64,000 nt of DNA, from NCBI GenBank assembly GCA_030248195.1, contig JASAND010020065.1, positions 1 through 64,000 on the forward strand, written 5' to 3'. Below are positions 24,201 to 34,737 of this stretch, in pieces. The translations under genes were made by a program, and so were the position numbers. Within the stretch, counting starts at the first letter, position 1. The number at the start of each line of letters is the position of its first letter. The stretch is from Trissonchulus latispiculum (taxonomy: Eukaryota; Nematoda; Enoplea; Enoplida; Ironidae). The notes under the pieces were generated by a model. That model was not told the origin of the DNA, ran no database searches, and saw only the letters and a program-made list of their open reading frames with translations.

Positions 24201-24671
24201 CCACCCTCTCCAGAATCCCCCGGGATTCACGGAAGCGAGAGTGGACTGATGGGATCTGCCGGCGGAGGTGGTGGACATCATTCCGGTCAGTCTGAGGAAG
24301 GGATCAGTCCATCCCACCCCCAGTTACCCATCATCCCATCCCAGGAGCCATATCCCAACTCCATGCTGGTCCTGGGCGGCTGGGCCAACAGTTCACCCTC
24401 CCTTCCACCGGTGGATAACAAGCCGATCATGGCGGTCAGCGGGGAGATCCCATCCTACCATCCCGGGGCCCTCTCCATGGGACATCCTCATCATCCGCAG
24501 ATGGACATGAAACCGCCCCCTCAGATTGGATCTCCCCATGACTACTATGGACACCACCCCTCGTCACAGCTACATCATGATCCGGCCTCTCTTATGTACG
24601 GACCCCCACCTCATCAGTATCTGGGACATCCGAACAGTTTTGTTCATTATTCGGCTGCTCCTCCCTTATGA
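17909..24671 (+). CDS. Dlx: Dlx/Distal-less homeodomain transcription factor, paralog 1 (three exons)
   Basis: Joining 17,909-18,242, 20,099-20,286 and 24,060-24,671 gives 377 aa. The N-terminal third is Pro/Gly/Ser/Tyr-rich and contains [11 protein letters not shown], the KSAF motif typical of Dlx/Dll proteins, and [11 protein letters not shown]. The homeodomain is at residues 131-190 with L16, F20, W48, F49, Q50, N51 and R53 all present, followed by [10 protein letters not shown]. The C-terminal part is His/Pro/Gly-rich. It should bind TAATT-type sites in the nucleus; the family acts in appendage, nerve and ectoderm patterning. I chose the ATG at 17,909 because it has AAAC before it and G after it, the paralog starts with the same MDYG, and it is the first ATG after a possible splice acceptor at 17,784. 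An in-frame ATG at 17,651 exists but the added residues have no counterpart in paralog 2. Confidence 0.96.
18243..20098 (+). other. Dlx paralog 1, intron 1 with an FB1 copy
   Basis: This 1,856-bp intron (GT...TTTCAG) holds an FB1 hairpin copy at 18,418-18,818 whose right arm is cut short after CTTTTCAGCAA. It also has an inverted pair CAGAAGGGGGG / CCCCCCTTTTCTG near 19,546-19,594. The rest is AT-rich with no extra exon seen. Confidence 0.75.
18418..18818. mobile_element. FB1 hairpin copy in Dlx intron 1, 3' truncated
   Basis: The left arm runs from TCTTATCTCGATTAC through CTAAAATTTGGCATGGGTATG and GACCAAGGGAAACC to the centre with AAGCTTAAGATGTAAGCTTA. Only the inner half of the right arm remains, ending near CATCTTTTCAGCAA. 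It shows clear divergence from the 16,757 copy. Confidence 0.82.
20099..20286 (+). CDS. Dlx: Dlx paralog 1, exon 2 (homeodomain residues 1-44)
   Basis: Acceptor CATTTCAG, donor CAG|GTATGT, 188 nt. It encodes [19 protein letters not shown], then the homeodomain to LTQTQ (residue 44). Substitutions at usually stable Dlx positions are A11 for L, D15 for A/Q-type residues, L21 for Q and Q37 for S. The phase-0 break after Q44 is the conserved Dlx intron position. Confidence 0.95.
20287..24059 (+). other. Dlx paralog 1, intron 2
   Basis: A 3.77-kb intron, GT...TTGTTTCAG. No exon, RNA gene or recognised transposon was seen. The block 22,620-22,990 is visibly richer in G and C than the rest and contains CCTAATTATGAC. 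It could be a cis-element but nothing else supports that. Confidence 0.6.
24060..24671 (+). CDS. Dlx: Dlx paralog 1, exon 3 (homeodomain 45-60 and C-terminus)
   Basis: Begins [19 protein letters not shown] and continues for 203 aa to TGA. The tail contains [13 protein letters not shown], a Gly run, [11 protein letters not shown], and a His-rich end finishing [14 protein letters not shown]. Segments HPQLPxIPSxE and GHxNxFVxYSA are shared with paralog 2, so they are probably functional motifs. Confidence 0.94.
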   Translation: MKIWFQNRRSKYKKMMKANPNATLTAATQLSSGNSESQDSDDQQPEVPPSPESPGIHGSESGLMGSAGGGGGHHSGQSEEGISPSHPQLPIIPSQEPYPNSMLVLGGWANSSPSLPPVDNKPIMAVSGEIPSYHPGALSMGHPHHPQMDMKPPPQIGSPHDYYGHHPSSQLHHDPASLMYGPPPHQYLGHPNSFVHYSAAPPL

Positions 24672-24697
24672 CTATGATCTCTACGCTACAGTCTCTC

Positions 24698-24703
24698 AAT
24701 AAA
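24698..24703 (+). terminator. Polyadenylation signal AATAAA of Dlx paralog 1
   Basis: Canonical AATAAA 27 bp after the stop codon, followed by a GATTTTCCAGTTGCTTTTTC T-rich stretch. The 3' UTR would be unusually short if this signal is used. Confidence 0.6.
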
Positions 24704-25966
24704 GATTTTCCAGTTGCTTTTTCTCGTTAGCTCGATTATATGAACTTTTCTGTTTAATTTATTTTCTATGTATTGCTTGTTGGCATTGTATTTTAATACA
24801 GACAGCACAAAATCTTTTTGGCTTGGTTAGTTTTTAAATTTAAATTTAAAATTTTTATTGTCCTGAACTACATACTCTTGAACTTCTTTTCATGATTGAT
24901 GACAGCCATTTTCAATTTTGGAAATGCATTTTTACAATCTTTCCTCGCGCAGAAATTACCTTCATTCTATTTTATTGTTTGTAGGTTTTATTTTGGTGAT
25001 ACTGTTTTTGACATAATGCTTTATCGTGATGTTCTGCTTGCACCTGACTAGTTCGATTACAACTTGTTCTGATCATACGAATCTCCATTTTTAATTGTGA
25101 CTTGTGAATTTGTTTTACTTGTGCTTTTCATGTATGCTCTGTTAACCATATTTTGGGTCTATCTGCATATCCATGTGGTTGTGACGTTTCTGCACTTTTG
25201 ATTTTATTTTGGATTGCTGGTTTATTTATTCTAAAACAATTATTATCTACGCAGCAAAAAATTCTGTGTCGAACAGTTGTAATTTTTAGGCTTTAAGTAT
25301 CTGGTTTTCTCCCTAAAAACATGACCATTTTTGCATAAAATGTACTGCAAATGCAAAGGCTGTGGTTTCGATTATGTAATGTTTTACTCTTCAAATTTGT
25401 TAAGGAATGAATTTACTGCACATTTTTTTACTTTATTTCAAATTTTTTAGTGTACCAGTAGTATAAATGATAGCCTTTTTTGCTAATTTCTTGCCTTTCT
25501 GCTTTCCTGTAAAGGTAGCGCTCTGTTGTGATCTTCTGTTGTTTTGTTTTTGTATATTTTAGATATAGTGATTAGCTTAACTGTATTTGACGTGCAATTT
25601 AATGTAACTACTTTGTTATGTAACTTAATATTTTGATGGCATTGGAGGTTGTGCTGTATGTAATTATAGGTTTTCTGTATAAGCTTTGGCGCAGTATTTA
25701 CAATAGATCTTATGCTTTTTCATCACAGATTGTGGATTGAAATATTATGTACCTTAAGTAAAGTATGAGTCTTTATTTCATGAATTAATTAGATTAATTA
25801 ATTAAAATTGATTTATTAAGTTAATATTAGATTAGTTAGGAATTCTATTGGCCATAATTTTCAAGACTTCGTGTTTTCTTCTTTCCTTTGTTTTCTTTCC
25901 TTAGTACTCCTTATCAACCTACATTTATCGGTACATTCCCGTTTTACCCCATCCTAGTTATCAGAA
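24704..25966. other. Intergenic, T-rich, no gene recognised
   Basis: T-rich on the plus strand, with TTAATTAATTAATTA near 25,790-25,805. It could be an extended 3' UTR of the Dlx gene if the early poly(A) signal is skipped. No other feature is seen. Confidence 0.45.
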
Positions 25967-27760
25967 ATTTTTAAAATTTGAAAACTAAAATTTGGTGTGT
26001 TATGGATACGTTTTGCGCCATGCTGAGTTCAAATTACATTAAATTTTTGACCTCGTGAAAATAGATTATTTTTTACTTTTTCGATCACCAAGGGACATCA
26101 AAGATTAGTCTGCCATTCTGTTAAACGTTGTATAAAACGATTTCTGGGTTGCAGAACACGAATCTAAAAGGCTTGGTTCCAGCTTTTCGTTAAGCTAAAT
26201 TTGTTAGGTAAACATGCATGTATACATACCTAATCGTGCAGAAAAACTGGACTTAGATTCATGTGCTATGATCATTACAGCTCTGTATACAACTTTCCCA
26301 CAAAATTGGAGACAACTTTTTAATTCCTCTGGCTTTAGTTTACCTAGGAAAATTTAGTTCTATTTGAGGCCGTGGTCGAAAATATAGCGATTACAAATTT
26401 CAGCTCGATTGGAAAAGTTATAAAACGTGCTGTCTTGAGTATGCGGTAGAGATGAGGACGAGCCGGGATTTTCCGGCTCGGCTCGGCTCGGGAGAAAATG
26501 TGGTCGGCTCGGCTCGGCTCGCGGGCATACCCGGCTCGGCTCGGCTCGGCTCGGAAGAATATTGAAAGTGGGTCGGCTCGGCTCGGCTCGGCTCGCCCAG
26601 CTTGAAATTTGAAGTTTGACCGATTGCACCGAATTGTGGATTTTCTACGTTGTTTTTGACAAAAAACCTAAAAACAGCTGTCTAGCTTTTGTGTACAAGT
26701 GTGAATCACCAAAACTCCATTATTACCGAGACACTGCGACCTGCAGAGTGCAGGGTTATAAGGTTTAATGATAGTAATATTTGGTAAATGTATATTCTAC
26801 GAAAGTGCGCGGACACCCATTCACGCTTGTTTTTCTTAAAATTTATCATTATTTTATTCTATGTATATAATATGGAAAGGAACCACTGATAAACGCCGAA
26901 AAAAATCAGGAGAAAACTTTTTGTTTTCCGCAGTCTTGAAAAAAGGAATATATAATCTGATAAATTACAAAATGCTTGAGAACTCAGCAATAAAATTCAG
27001 AATTCTTTTAAATTATTTTTAAATTTTAACAAATTTCAACTCCTTTAATTGCTCTCTGCCGATCGTAGCTATAATCGTTGTCAATTGTAATTATGCAAAA
27101 TAATTTCAAACTCTAAATTAATTGTAAGCATTTCTGGTATATAATCAGCAGTTTTACAACCTTTTCTGCTATCATATAAATTACTACAACAACCCAAAGC
27201 CACAGTAGTAAGACAATGCAAATTTTAATTGTAATATTTTTGATAAAACCAAATATGACACGTTGAAATAATTAAGTCAAAATATTTCTTTCTAACTAGT
27301 AACTACACCATACATAAGACGACTTCGAGCACAGACTAACGTTTAAACTAAGTTGGCGTGGAAGGAAGGTATGAATAAAGACAAGGAAAAACGGAAAATT
27401 AGACGACAAAGTTGAAACCAGAAAATAGAATTCATAGAATTTGTTGGCTATTTTGTTTGAACTAATTACAGTGATCTTTTCGATAGGGTCGGCTCGGCTC
27501 GGCTCGGCTCGGGAGAAATTGTTGCCGGCTCGGCTCGGCTCGGGAGAAATTGTTGCCGGCTCGGCTCGGCTCGGGAGAAATTGTTGCCGGCTCGGCTCGG
27601 CTCGGGAGAAATTGTTGCCGGCTCGGCTCGGCTCGGGAGAAATTGTTGCCGACTCGGCTCGGCTCGCGAGCCGAGCCGAGCCGAGCCGAGCCGCGAGCCA
27701 AAATCCTCATCTCTAGTATGCGGGACAAATGAGAAGCAAGTACCCCTGGTTTGGTTTAGA
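25967..27760. mobile_element. Old FB1 hairpin copy split by a hAT-like insertion
   Basis: The outer parts (25,967-26,446 and 27,724-27,760) align in order with FB1: CTAAAATTTGGTGTG, GCGCCATGCTGAGTTC, AACACGAATCTAAA, CAAAATTGGAGACAA, GTGGTCGAAAATAT, AAATTTCAGCTCGATTGG and TTGAGTATGCGG. The AAGCTTA centre and arms are heavily mutated. The remaining ACAAATGAGAAGCAAGTACCCC resumes after the insertion. Confidence 0.7.
26447..27715. mobile_element. Non-autonomous hAT-like element, GGCTCG arrays, perfect 8-bp TSD
   Basis: The ends are TAGAGATGAGGA and TCCTCATCTCTA. Perfect direct repeats GTATGCGG flank it (26,439-26,446 and 27,716-27,723), the 8-bp duplication expected of hAT transposons. The left subterminal region has four clusters of CGGCTCGGCTCGG. 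The right has six clusters spaced by GGAGAAATTGTTGCC-type units of about 31 bp, then a run in the opposite orientation (GCGAGCCGAGCCGAGCCGAG). The 850-bp middle is AT-rich with no transposase. Confidence 0.9.
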
Positions 27761-30322
27761 AGAGTCGTGAATAATAAGCTGAACGTTCCCTCAAACGATC
27801 TCACAATTGTCGAATCAACTACCTTTTCGTGCGCCAAGGTTCCAAAGACGTTCAATTAAAATTTCAACTCGATTTGACCTGTGGATGCATTAGAAAACAA
27901 GTTAGGTCTAACCAGAAAGCCAGCAACTGTTAGCCTTAAATTGGGTCGTGTACATAAAATCTTCGTCGGTTTGCGGTTTTTACGCCTAAATATCCTGAGG
28001 CTAAGCTTGAATAATGAACAATGAAGTATGTCTAACATTTATCAAGGTATACTTAAGTTTTTTCTGTGTCCAACGTTATAATAATGGTAGTAACTTGCAC
28101 GGCTAAGGTACCCTGCTAGAAGCTCATTGAAGGTAGCTTCCGTTGCGCCACGTGACCAACCAGGGTTAATTAGAGGTCTGACTTGAGTAATTGGTTGAAA
28201 AATCAGAATGAGAAGACGGTCTGCATCATTAAGTGGTCCACTGGATTTGGCTTTGCATCATTTCGCTTACGGACCTTGTTTATGGCTCCTGTTATGAAAA
28301 TAAGGTTGTTCCATCGCACAGAATATAATTACTGACTTCAGGAATAGAGCAGAGCAGTGACCATATAGCCATTTGTAAATTAGGATATATATATATATAT
28401 ATGTATTATAAATTATTATATATGTATTATAAATTTATATATATGTATTATAAATTTAAACTGTGTAGAATACTGTTTGCTTACAGTATGTAAGTCCTTG
28501 AAGAACACTGAAAAATTTAAATAAAAATAAAAACAACTAGTCTGGCTTTATAGTGTTCACGACCACGCAAATTATATACCTAAGCTTAGTTTTCGTTAGA
28601 CTTAGGCTCCGGGTGCTCCAAATTCTGTTTAAAAATTTTAGAATTTTGTTTCCAACATAAGCTTCTTCAATGTTTGTTTCGGTATAACTTGATTGATCTT
28701 TAATTGGCATCGGCAGAGAAAAGTCACTAAAACAGAAGCAAATACTTCTATACAGTCGGACTATATAAAAGAATTTTGTAAAGATCCCTTTCCTTCATTT
28801 ATTTGATTTGGTCCTATTGGCTCATTTCTTCCCGGTTCTTGATTCCATAACAGTAAACAATTGACTGATTTCTTCACAACTATTTTTGGGGTAAAGTACA
28901 CGAGGTTGACTGCTGAGACTGAACACAAATGGATGTTTTCCTTGGCTCAGTGGTTCGTAATCGCAAAAAGGAAACTATTGGGAAAAGTTTTCTGCTTTAG
29001 CTTGCCGCAAACTGTTCGAAAACTTTGTCTAAATAGACTTGGCGAAATTTCTTGAAATTTTGATTCGCAAAAGGGGAAACCAGGGAGCCCAACAATTTTT
29101 TGTCTTTGCCGAAGTTTCTACAAGATACTGTACGGCTAGAGTCTTTGAACGCGAAAATGGGTTCCATTTCTGTATTTACCTTTTCATTAACTCAGTTAAG
29201 CTTGCAACTTTATCTAATTTAAGGCACCCCACTAACCGCGGCGATACTAAGGCAGACGCACACCTGAGCGTAACTTTCGCAAAAACTTAACCGATTTCGT
29301 TCAAATTTGGTATGGATGCATTTGAACGCATTTCGGATTGATCTGCTGCAAACTTTTAAAATTTTAAAAATTTTAAATTTTTAAGTTTTCCAAGGGGGGA
29401 CCAAGGGGTACCAAAAAAATTTTTGTCTTCGATTTCGCTGAAAAGTTGCATATAGGGGTTTTCTGGGTTGCTGAACACGAATCTGAAAACCGTTTTTGGA
29501 TCCAATTTTTCGTTAGCCAAATATTAGCTTAAGCTTAAGCCAACAACTTTTAGCTTACCTATTTCTGTGTTATGGAGTTGTGTTATTGTTGAGATATGAT
29601 CTGGAGTTTTGAAAAAATATTTTTTGCAATTTGCAAATCGTAAAGCGTTCTATCGCATATCTAATCCTGGATTTAAAGATGTCTTTGGGCAGTTTAGCTT
29701 GCTGTTTGGCTAGGTGTCCTTCGCCGAAACCTCTTTTATAGGAAATAACTATTCCGCATAATCAGTCATATTTCGGTTGCTTTAGCTCGGTCAAATCCAA
29801 AAAATCTAATTTCGCGAAGTCAGTACATCGGTTGTGTGGAAAACTTACTTTCAGTTCAGTAGCGCTTAGTGTCTATAAGGTGGGAAAAAATTTGATGCTT
29901 TTTAGTTACTCCTGAACTCATTACTCCTGAAGGTATTGTGGGACGTTTTTTGTTACTGTTTCGATCGGTTAAAGATACATTTTAATCTATATAATTGCCG
30001 AAATTTAGAAGTTGATAAGTGGTTCTGGTAACGAATTCTGAGTACTGGTCTTCCTCTAGATTAGTTTCAAGTTGAAGGTTATCTTATTTACCGCTACTGA
30101 GAGTCTTCCAAAAGGTTCATTTGTTTAACACCATTTTGTGAACTTCAGTTTCCAGAATGTTACGGTTATTCTCTCCTCCTTTCTCAGTTCTCACAGGAAC
30201 AGATTGCATAAGTTTTGTACAATGGGCTTTATTTAAATTTCCCAAAAACTGGATTAAATTCTCATGATAAAGCGGGGAACAGTTCATAAAACGTCTCATT
30301 GGTTCATTGATGAAGTCTATAT
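27761..30322. other. Intergenic with minor repeats
   Basis: No gene was recognised. It contains a 21-bp AT-rich tandem unit (TATGTATTATAAATT, three copies, 28,385-28,459) and one FB1-type half arm at about 29,330-29,520 (GGGGACCAAGGGGTACC, TTTTTGTCTTCGATTTCGC, GGGGTTTTCTGGGTTGCTG, AACACGAATCTGAAAACC). Confidence 0.55.
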
Positions 30323-30426
30323 TATTGTTTGACTATTGTCCCAGAAAGCCGTCATTGACTCTCAAAATCCTGTTCTCATCCCCTTCAATATAATACCTTC
30401 CAAAACACTCACTCAACCGTACTACC
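30323..30426 (+). repeat. Duplicated non-coding block A' (upstream of Dlx paralog 2)
   Basis: Partner of 3,201-3,306 with TATTGTTTGACTATTGTCC, AAAATCCTGTTC and CGTACTACC in order. It is followed about 340 bp later by a weaker match to the sequence near 3,800. It is the outermost of the blocks shared between the two Dlx flanks. Confidence 0.6.
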
Positions 30427-32614
30427 ACCCTCCTATCAAATAAATTAGGGGGTACAGCTAAAACATACAGACCTCTCTAGAACGTCAACGAATCAAAACC
30501 TAAAAGTATTAATAGGGGCCCAAGAAACCAAATGTAAAGTTGTAAACAAACCTATTTCTTATATTATAATTTATATTTTTTGAATCGGACTTTTTAGTTT
30601 ATTCTCACGGGTCCCCTGCGTTTCTGCCACTGTTCTGAGACAGATACGCATTTTGACAAATACAATCATACCGTAGTCCAGTTAGTGCACTGTTGTAAAA
30701 TGCATGTTACATGCGCATCTGCAAATTGCCCTGAGGGCAGGTGAGCGTCAAATTCTGCAGGCGGCTCCGTGTCCTAGGAAATACAGTGCATTAAAATTGT
30801 AACTCCTTTGTCTGCATTTGAGCATATTGAGGTTACAGTTTTGAACTCTTCAAAACTCAACCCGCATTATTCTTGGAAGTGTCTTGGGCATAAAATGTAA
30901 AATTATAAATGCAAACTTAAAGAAATTCCAAAACTGGCACACACTACATGCAAACTCTAGTCCTACGGTAGCTTTCAACTGTCGACTGCATTTTACCGGA
31001 GCATGAGGTTAGCAGACCAAGTTTACTGCACTGACTGTGCTCTGAAATGATGGATTCTGCTTCAGGGGGAAAATGAAAGCCTGGTAAAAACCCACGAACC
31101 AACTTAAATTGTAGTTTTCAAAATGTTAAAATGTAAAATGGTTTACCTCACTTGAACCTCGCTTATTCCCTGTGCAAAAGTAGCTCATTCCACCTTTGGG
31201 GCAAACAAGGCAGAAAATGCGACGCACTACACTCACTCCCTAATCTCAGATATTTGGAGCCGGCTTCATGTCAATGTATGAATCCAATCCATTGTACACT
31301 ACACCTCCCTTTAGCTATATGTTAATTACATCTTCAAATTCAGCTACAGAAACTGTTGTAGGTAACGCTTGTAGCTAATTCCATTCTAACAACAAACTTA
31401 CAACCTACGTAATCGCAACACAAGAATTTCGACTAACAACTGCTTCGTTTTTTGGTCAGGGCCCAACCACTGTGAAGGCACACAGTTAGTTATAGTGGTG
31501 CTCTCTGCACACCGCAGTCAAGATGCGGAGAAGTAATAATCATTCATCCGACAGCTACTACCTCCCGCTTGGTAATAGGAACGAAGATGGCTGAAATCGA
31601 AGTGTGCCCGCTTGTTAGGCTTTGGCCAAAATAGACTGCAGAAATAGAGGGAAAGGGGCTGCTTCGTTTGCAGGTTGAACCTTACGTATACAATAGTCTG
31701 GCAAACTAAACTTGTAATACAGTAAACAGTTGTAAGCTACGTTTCCATTTCCCAGACTTAAAACTGCACAGGACAATGTTTAACTCTACTCTGTCAAGAA
31801 TCCACCATGATGTAAAACAACGGTCAACATAAAGCTATGGTATCGGTCGTTCTCGGTCCCGTCATAATTCACAAATACCTAATCACGGAACCGTCTCGAT
31901 CTCGAACCCCATTGCTCACTCCACTCCACCTCTCCTATTACTGGCTAATAAAACAGAGCATCGCTAATACTATTGCTTGAAATTTAGCAAATCCATATTT
32001 TGTAAATCAGAACGATTTAACATTGGTATGATCGTAGTAGCTCCGAACCCCTCCAAACTTCGTTAAAAATACAAATATCTTAATTTTTGTTTCGGGTTTG
32101 TCTAAGGTTCTCAGAAATGCAGAAAGTGTGAGCTGAGCTTGCTTGAAGAGAAGTTAAAAAAGTAAACATTCATGAATCTCAAAATTTGAAAATGTAAGCA
32201 TTTTAAAAATCCTGCTTAGGATCACATAAATTTAGTTCCTTTATGACGCATTGATAAAAAGACAGGATTGTATGAGAAACAGACATAGGAATTATGAAAC
32301 ATTAATGAGCCTGGAATAGAATTTCAGCTGATGGTGTTGTAGTGTCCGACTCCGAAGCAGAAGTGCCGTGGTTTCTTTCTAAATAAATTAAAATTAAATT
32401 AAATTCTACTGGAAATGCTACGCTACCCAGCCTCTTTCCTGGGCCCGGTTTCAGGGGTCAGACGTGCTGCCACACCAGGACACCACTACTACACCACAGC
32501 ACTGTTAGTTGAACCTCCGTTTCGAGCTTATCAATACGATATTCAATAACATAATTCCTATGCCTGCTTTCCTTTGGATGCACCTTTAATATGTAGGTCC
32601 TTCCTCCTTACTTT
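30427..32614. other. Intergenic, one dispersed repeat
   Basis: No exon was recognised. About 31,465-31,690 resembles 46,770-47,100 (GGCACAC, GTGGTGCTCTC, GCACACCGCAGTCAAGATGCGGAG, CCGCTTGGTAATAG, GAAGATGGC, GGGCTGC). Near 32,390 an AAATTAAATTAAATT run occurs. Confidence 0.55.
31465..31690 (+). repeat. Dispersed repeat R2, copy 1
   Basis: Matches the copy at 46,770-47,100 over GTGGTGCTCTCTGC, CCGCAGTCAAGATGCGGAG, CCTCCCGCTTGGTAATAG and AGGGGCTGC, with several length changes. Possibly SINE-like, but I see no clear pol III A and B boxes. Confidence 0.5.
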
Positions 32615-33522
32615 TAGGGTGTGCATAAAACACGGCACCGGCCCCGGCCCCGGCCCCACATAAAACACGGCCCCATTACGGCCCCGTGCATAAAACACGG
32701 CCCCGTCACGACCCCGTGCATAAACACGGCCCCGTCACGGCCCCATCAAAAAAATCATGTTTTTGACTAATAGGACTAAATATAACCAATTCAGCATCTC
32801 CTAATCTAGCAAATTAAATTGTTTAAATGTTATAGTCTTTGAGTTTGAAAAATCGAATTTTGAATTGAAAATATTATCTTTGAACCACCTTTTTTAAGTT
32901 TTTGTATCTTGGTAAACATACAAATAACAATCTTTATGTTATGCAGTTATTAAATGTGTAAATTAACTTAAATTGTGTAAATGTGTTTATGTGTAAATTT
33001 ATTTTTAAATTTAACTTAAGTAAAACATTTTTGTGAAAGTTTAGAATTTACAAATTTTCATCACCTTTAAAATTAACTTATTAACGAAACTACATATGAC
33101 CAAATGTTGTACATAAACACATTTAGACAATTTAATTTAATTTACACATTTAATAACTGCATAACATAAAGACTGTTATTTGTATGTTTACCAAGATACA
33201 AAAACTTAAAAAAGGTGGTTCAAAGATAATATTTTCAATTCAAAATTCGATTTTTCAAACTCAAAGACTATAACATTTAAACAATTTAATTTGATAGATT
33301 AGGAGATGCTGAATTGGTTATATTTAGTCCCATTAGTCAAAAACATGATTTTTTTGATGGGGCCGTGTTTATGCACGGGGCCGTAATGGGGCCGTGTCTT
33401 ATGTGGGGCCGGGGCCGGGGCCGTGTTTAATGCACCCGGGCCGGGGCCGGGGCCGGAGCCGGGGCCGTGTTTTATTTACCGGGCCGGGGCCGGGGCCGGG
33501 GCCGTGTTTTATGCACACCCTA
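32615..33522. mobile_element. 908-bp foldback element with GGGGCC arrays and AT-rich inverted arms
   Basis: The whole element is an inverted repeat. The ends are TAGGGTGTGCATAAAACACG and its complement. Each end carries GGCCCC/GGGGCC arrays punctuated by GTGCATAAAACACG. The arms then continue as AT-rich inverted copies (ATATAACCAATTCAGCATCT near 32,773 with its complement near 33,305; TATCTTGGTAAACATAC near 32,906 with its complement near 33,184) to a centre near 33,050. ACTTTT directly flanks both sides. It is non-autonomous. Confidence 0.88.
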
Positions 33523-34003
33523 CTTTTACACTCTTGCTTTTACTTTACTTGTTTCTTGTTAACCAACAGAGAACAATAACTTTTACAACCTAATCTAGAT
33601 TAAGATGATATCAATTGTAAGGTAATTCGGTGGGCTAATATTTAGTTAGATTAGATAGTTAGTCAACAAGGTTTATATACTATGAAATGGTTATTAAATT
33701 GAAGTAAGAAAATAAAGCAAAACCGTTTTAAATATTCAAAATACAAACTGGGCAAAATTGAAAAGGGTGAAAAGTTCTAGGTACCCAATAATTCGAACAC
33801 GTTATAAACTTATTAAAAGAACCACATTATGTACAAACACACAGCAAAAATAGAGCCAACTATACGATTTGATTGAAATAGAGACTCAAACAAAAATACT
33901 TTAATGTGGAAGGAAAACCACAGAGAGTCCAGCCAGACTACTCCGAACTAAAACTCCAGCCAATCTCCCTTCACGAAGTCACAATATATTATGGATAGAT
34001 TGA
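33523..34003. other. Intergenic, nothing recognised
   Basis: AT-rich, no exon or repeat recognised. Confidence 0.5.
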
Positions 34004-34089
34004 GGTTGGTTCAAATTAACTGTAATAGCGGTGCTAATGATACAGTAATTTTGCAATTACCTGTCCCAGTAGTTTATCAATAATTACCT
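34004..34089 (+). promoter_or_regulatory. Duplicated non-coding block B', candidate Dlx enhancer
   Basis: Partner of 11,413-11,498. TCAAATTAACTGTAATAGCG, GTGCTAATGATACAGTAATT and GCAATTACCTGTCCC align with the other copy almost without gaps, with a few substitutions. It lies 7.1 kb upstream of the paralog 2 start. It has TAAT/ATTA cores and no coding potential. Confidence 0.5.
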
Positions 34090-34737
34090 AGTCAACTCCA
34101 GCTCAGCTCAAAACTGCGTCCATATATCATATGGCAGCCACCTATTTTTAATGCCTGATTTTTCACAATAATGAATTTTCAGTCCTCTTGCAAAATTCCA
34201 TGTAGAAAATTGCCAATGATTTCCCACAAATTTCAAACACCATTAAAACAATTTTACTCAATTTTACAATAATTATAGTCATCACAGGCTCCCCTTTCCC
34301 TGTCGTGTCAGCAGTTTTCGAGTTAACTAAAAAATAGAATTCACAAATTGAATTACAAAACCGAAAATTAAAATAATTGCAACATTTACAGTTGCAACAC
34401 AAGCAGTTAAAATGGAAGTTTAAAATAATGATGAAAGGCACAGAAAGAAGGTAATTAATAATTATATGATTCAAGATGCATCCTAGTTTTTAGCTTAGTT
34501 TTTAGTTTAGTTTAGTTGAATGATTTAGCTTTTTAGTCAGCATTAAATACGTAATTTTCTGATTTATTTACTTTGTATAATTGATCCAGTTCCAAATCCA
34601 GTTCAGAGCTAATGGAAAGCTGAACCGGAAGGAAAATTGCAGGTATGTGTTCGCAAAACAGAAGTTCAACATTTTAAACAAGGAAAGAAAGACAGCACAC
34701 AGCTGGGGTTACTAAGGATTGCTTGCTATTGGATCTT
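34090..34737. other. Intergenic, nothing recognised
   Basis: AT-rich sequence. A Cys-rich open frame on the minus strand is low-complexity and not credible as a gene. Confidence 0.5.

Noticed and set aside
27486..27690. CRISPR-like array (regular ~31-bp units)
   Set aside because: The units are subterminal transposon repeats in a eukaryotic genome. Spacers are identical and there are no cas genes.
27441..27859. Several overlapping 60-129 codon frames rich in Gly-Ser-Ala-Arg-Leu or Arg-Ala-Glu-Pro-Ser
   Set aside because: All are translations of the GGCTCG array of a hAT-like element, on both strands and in several frames.
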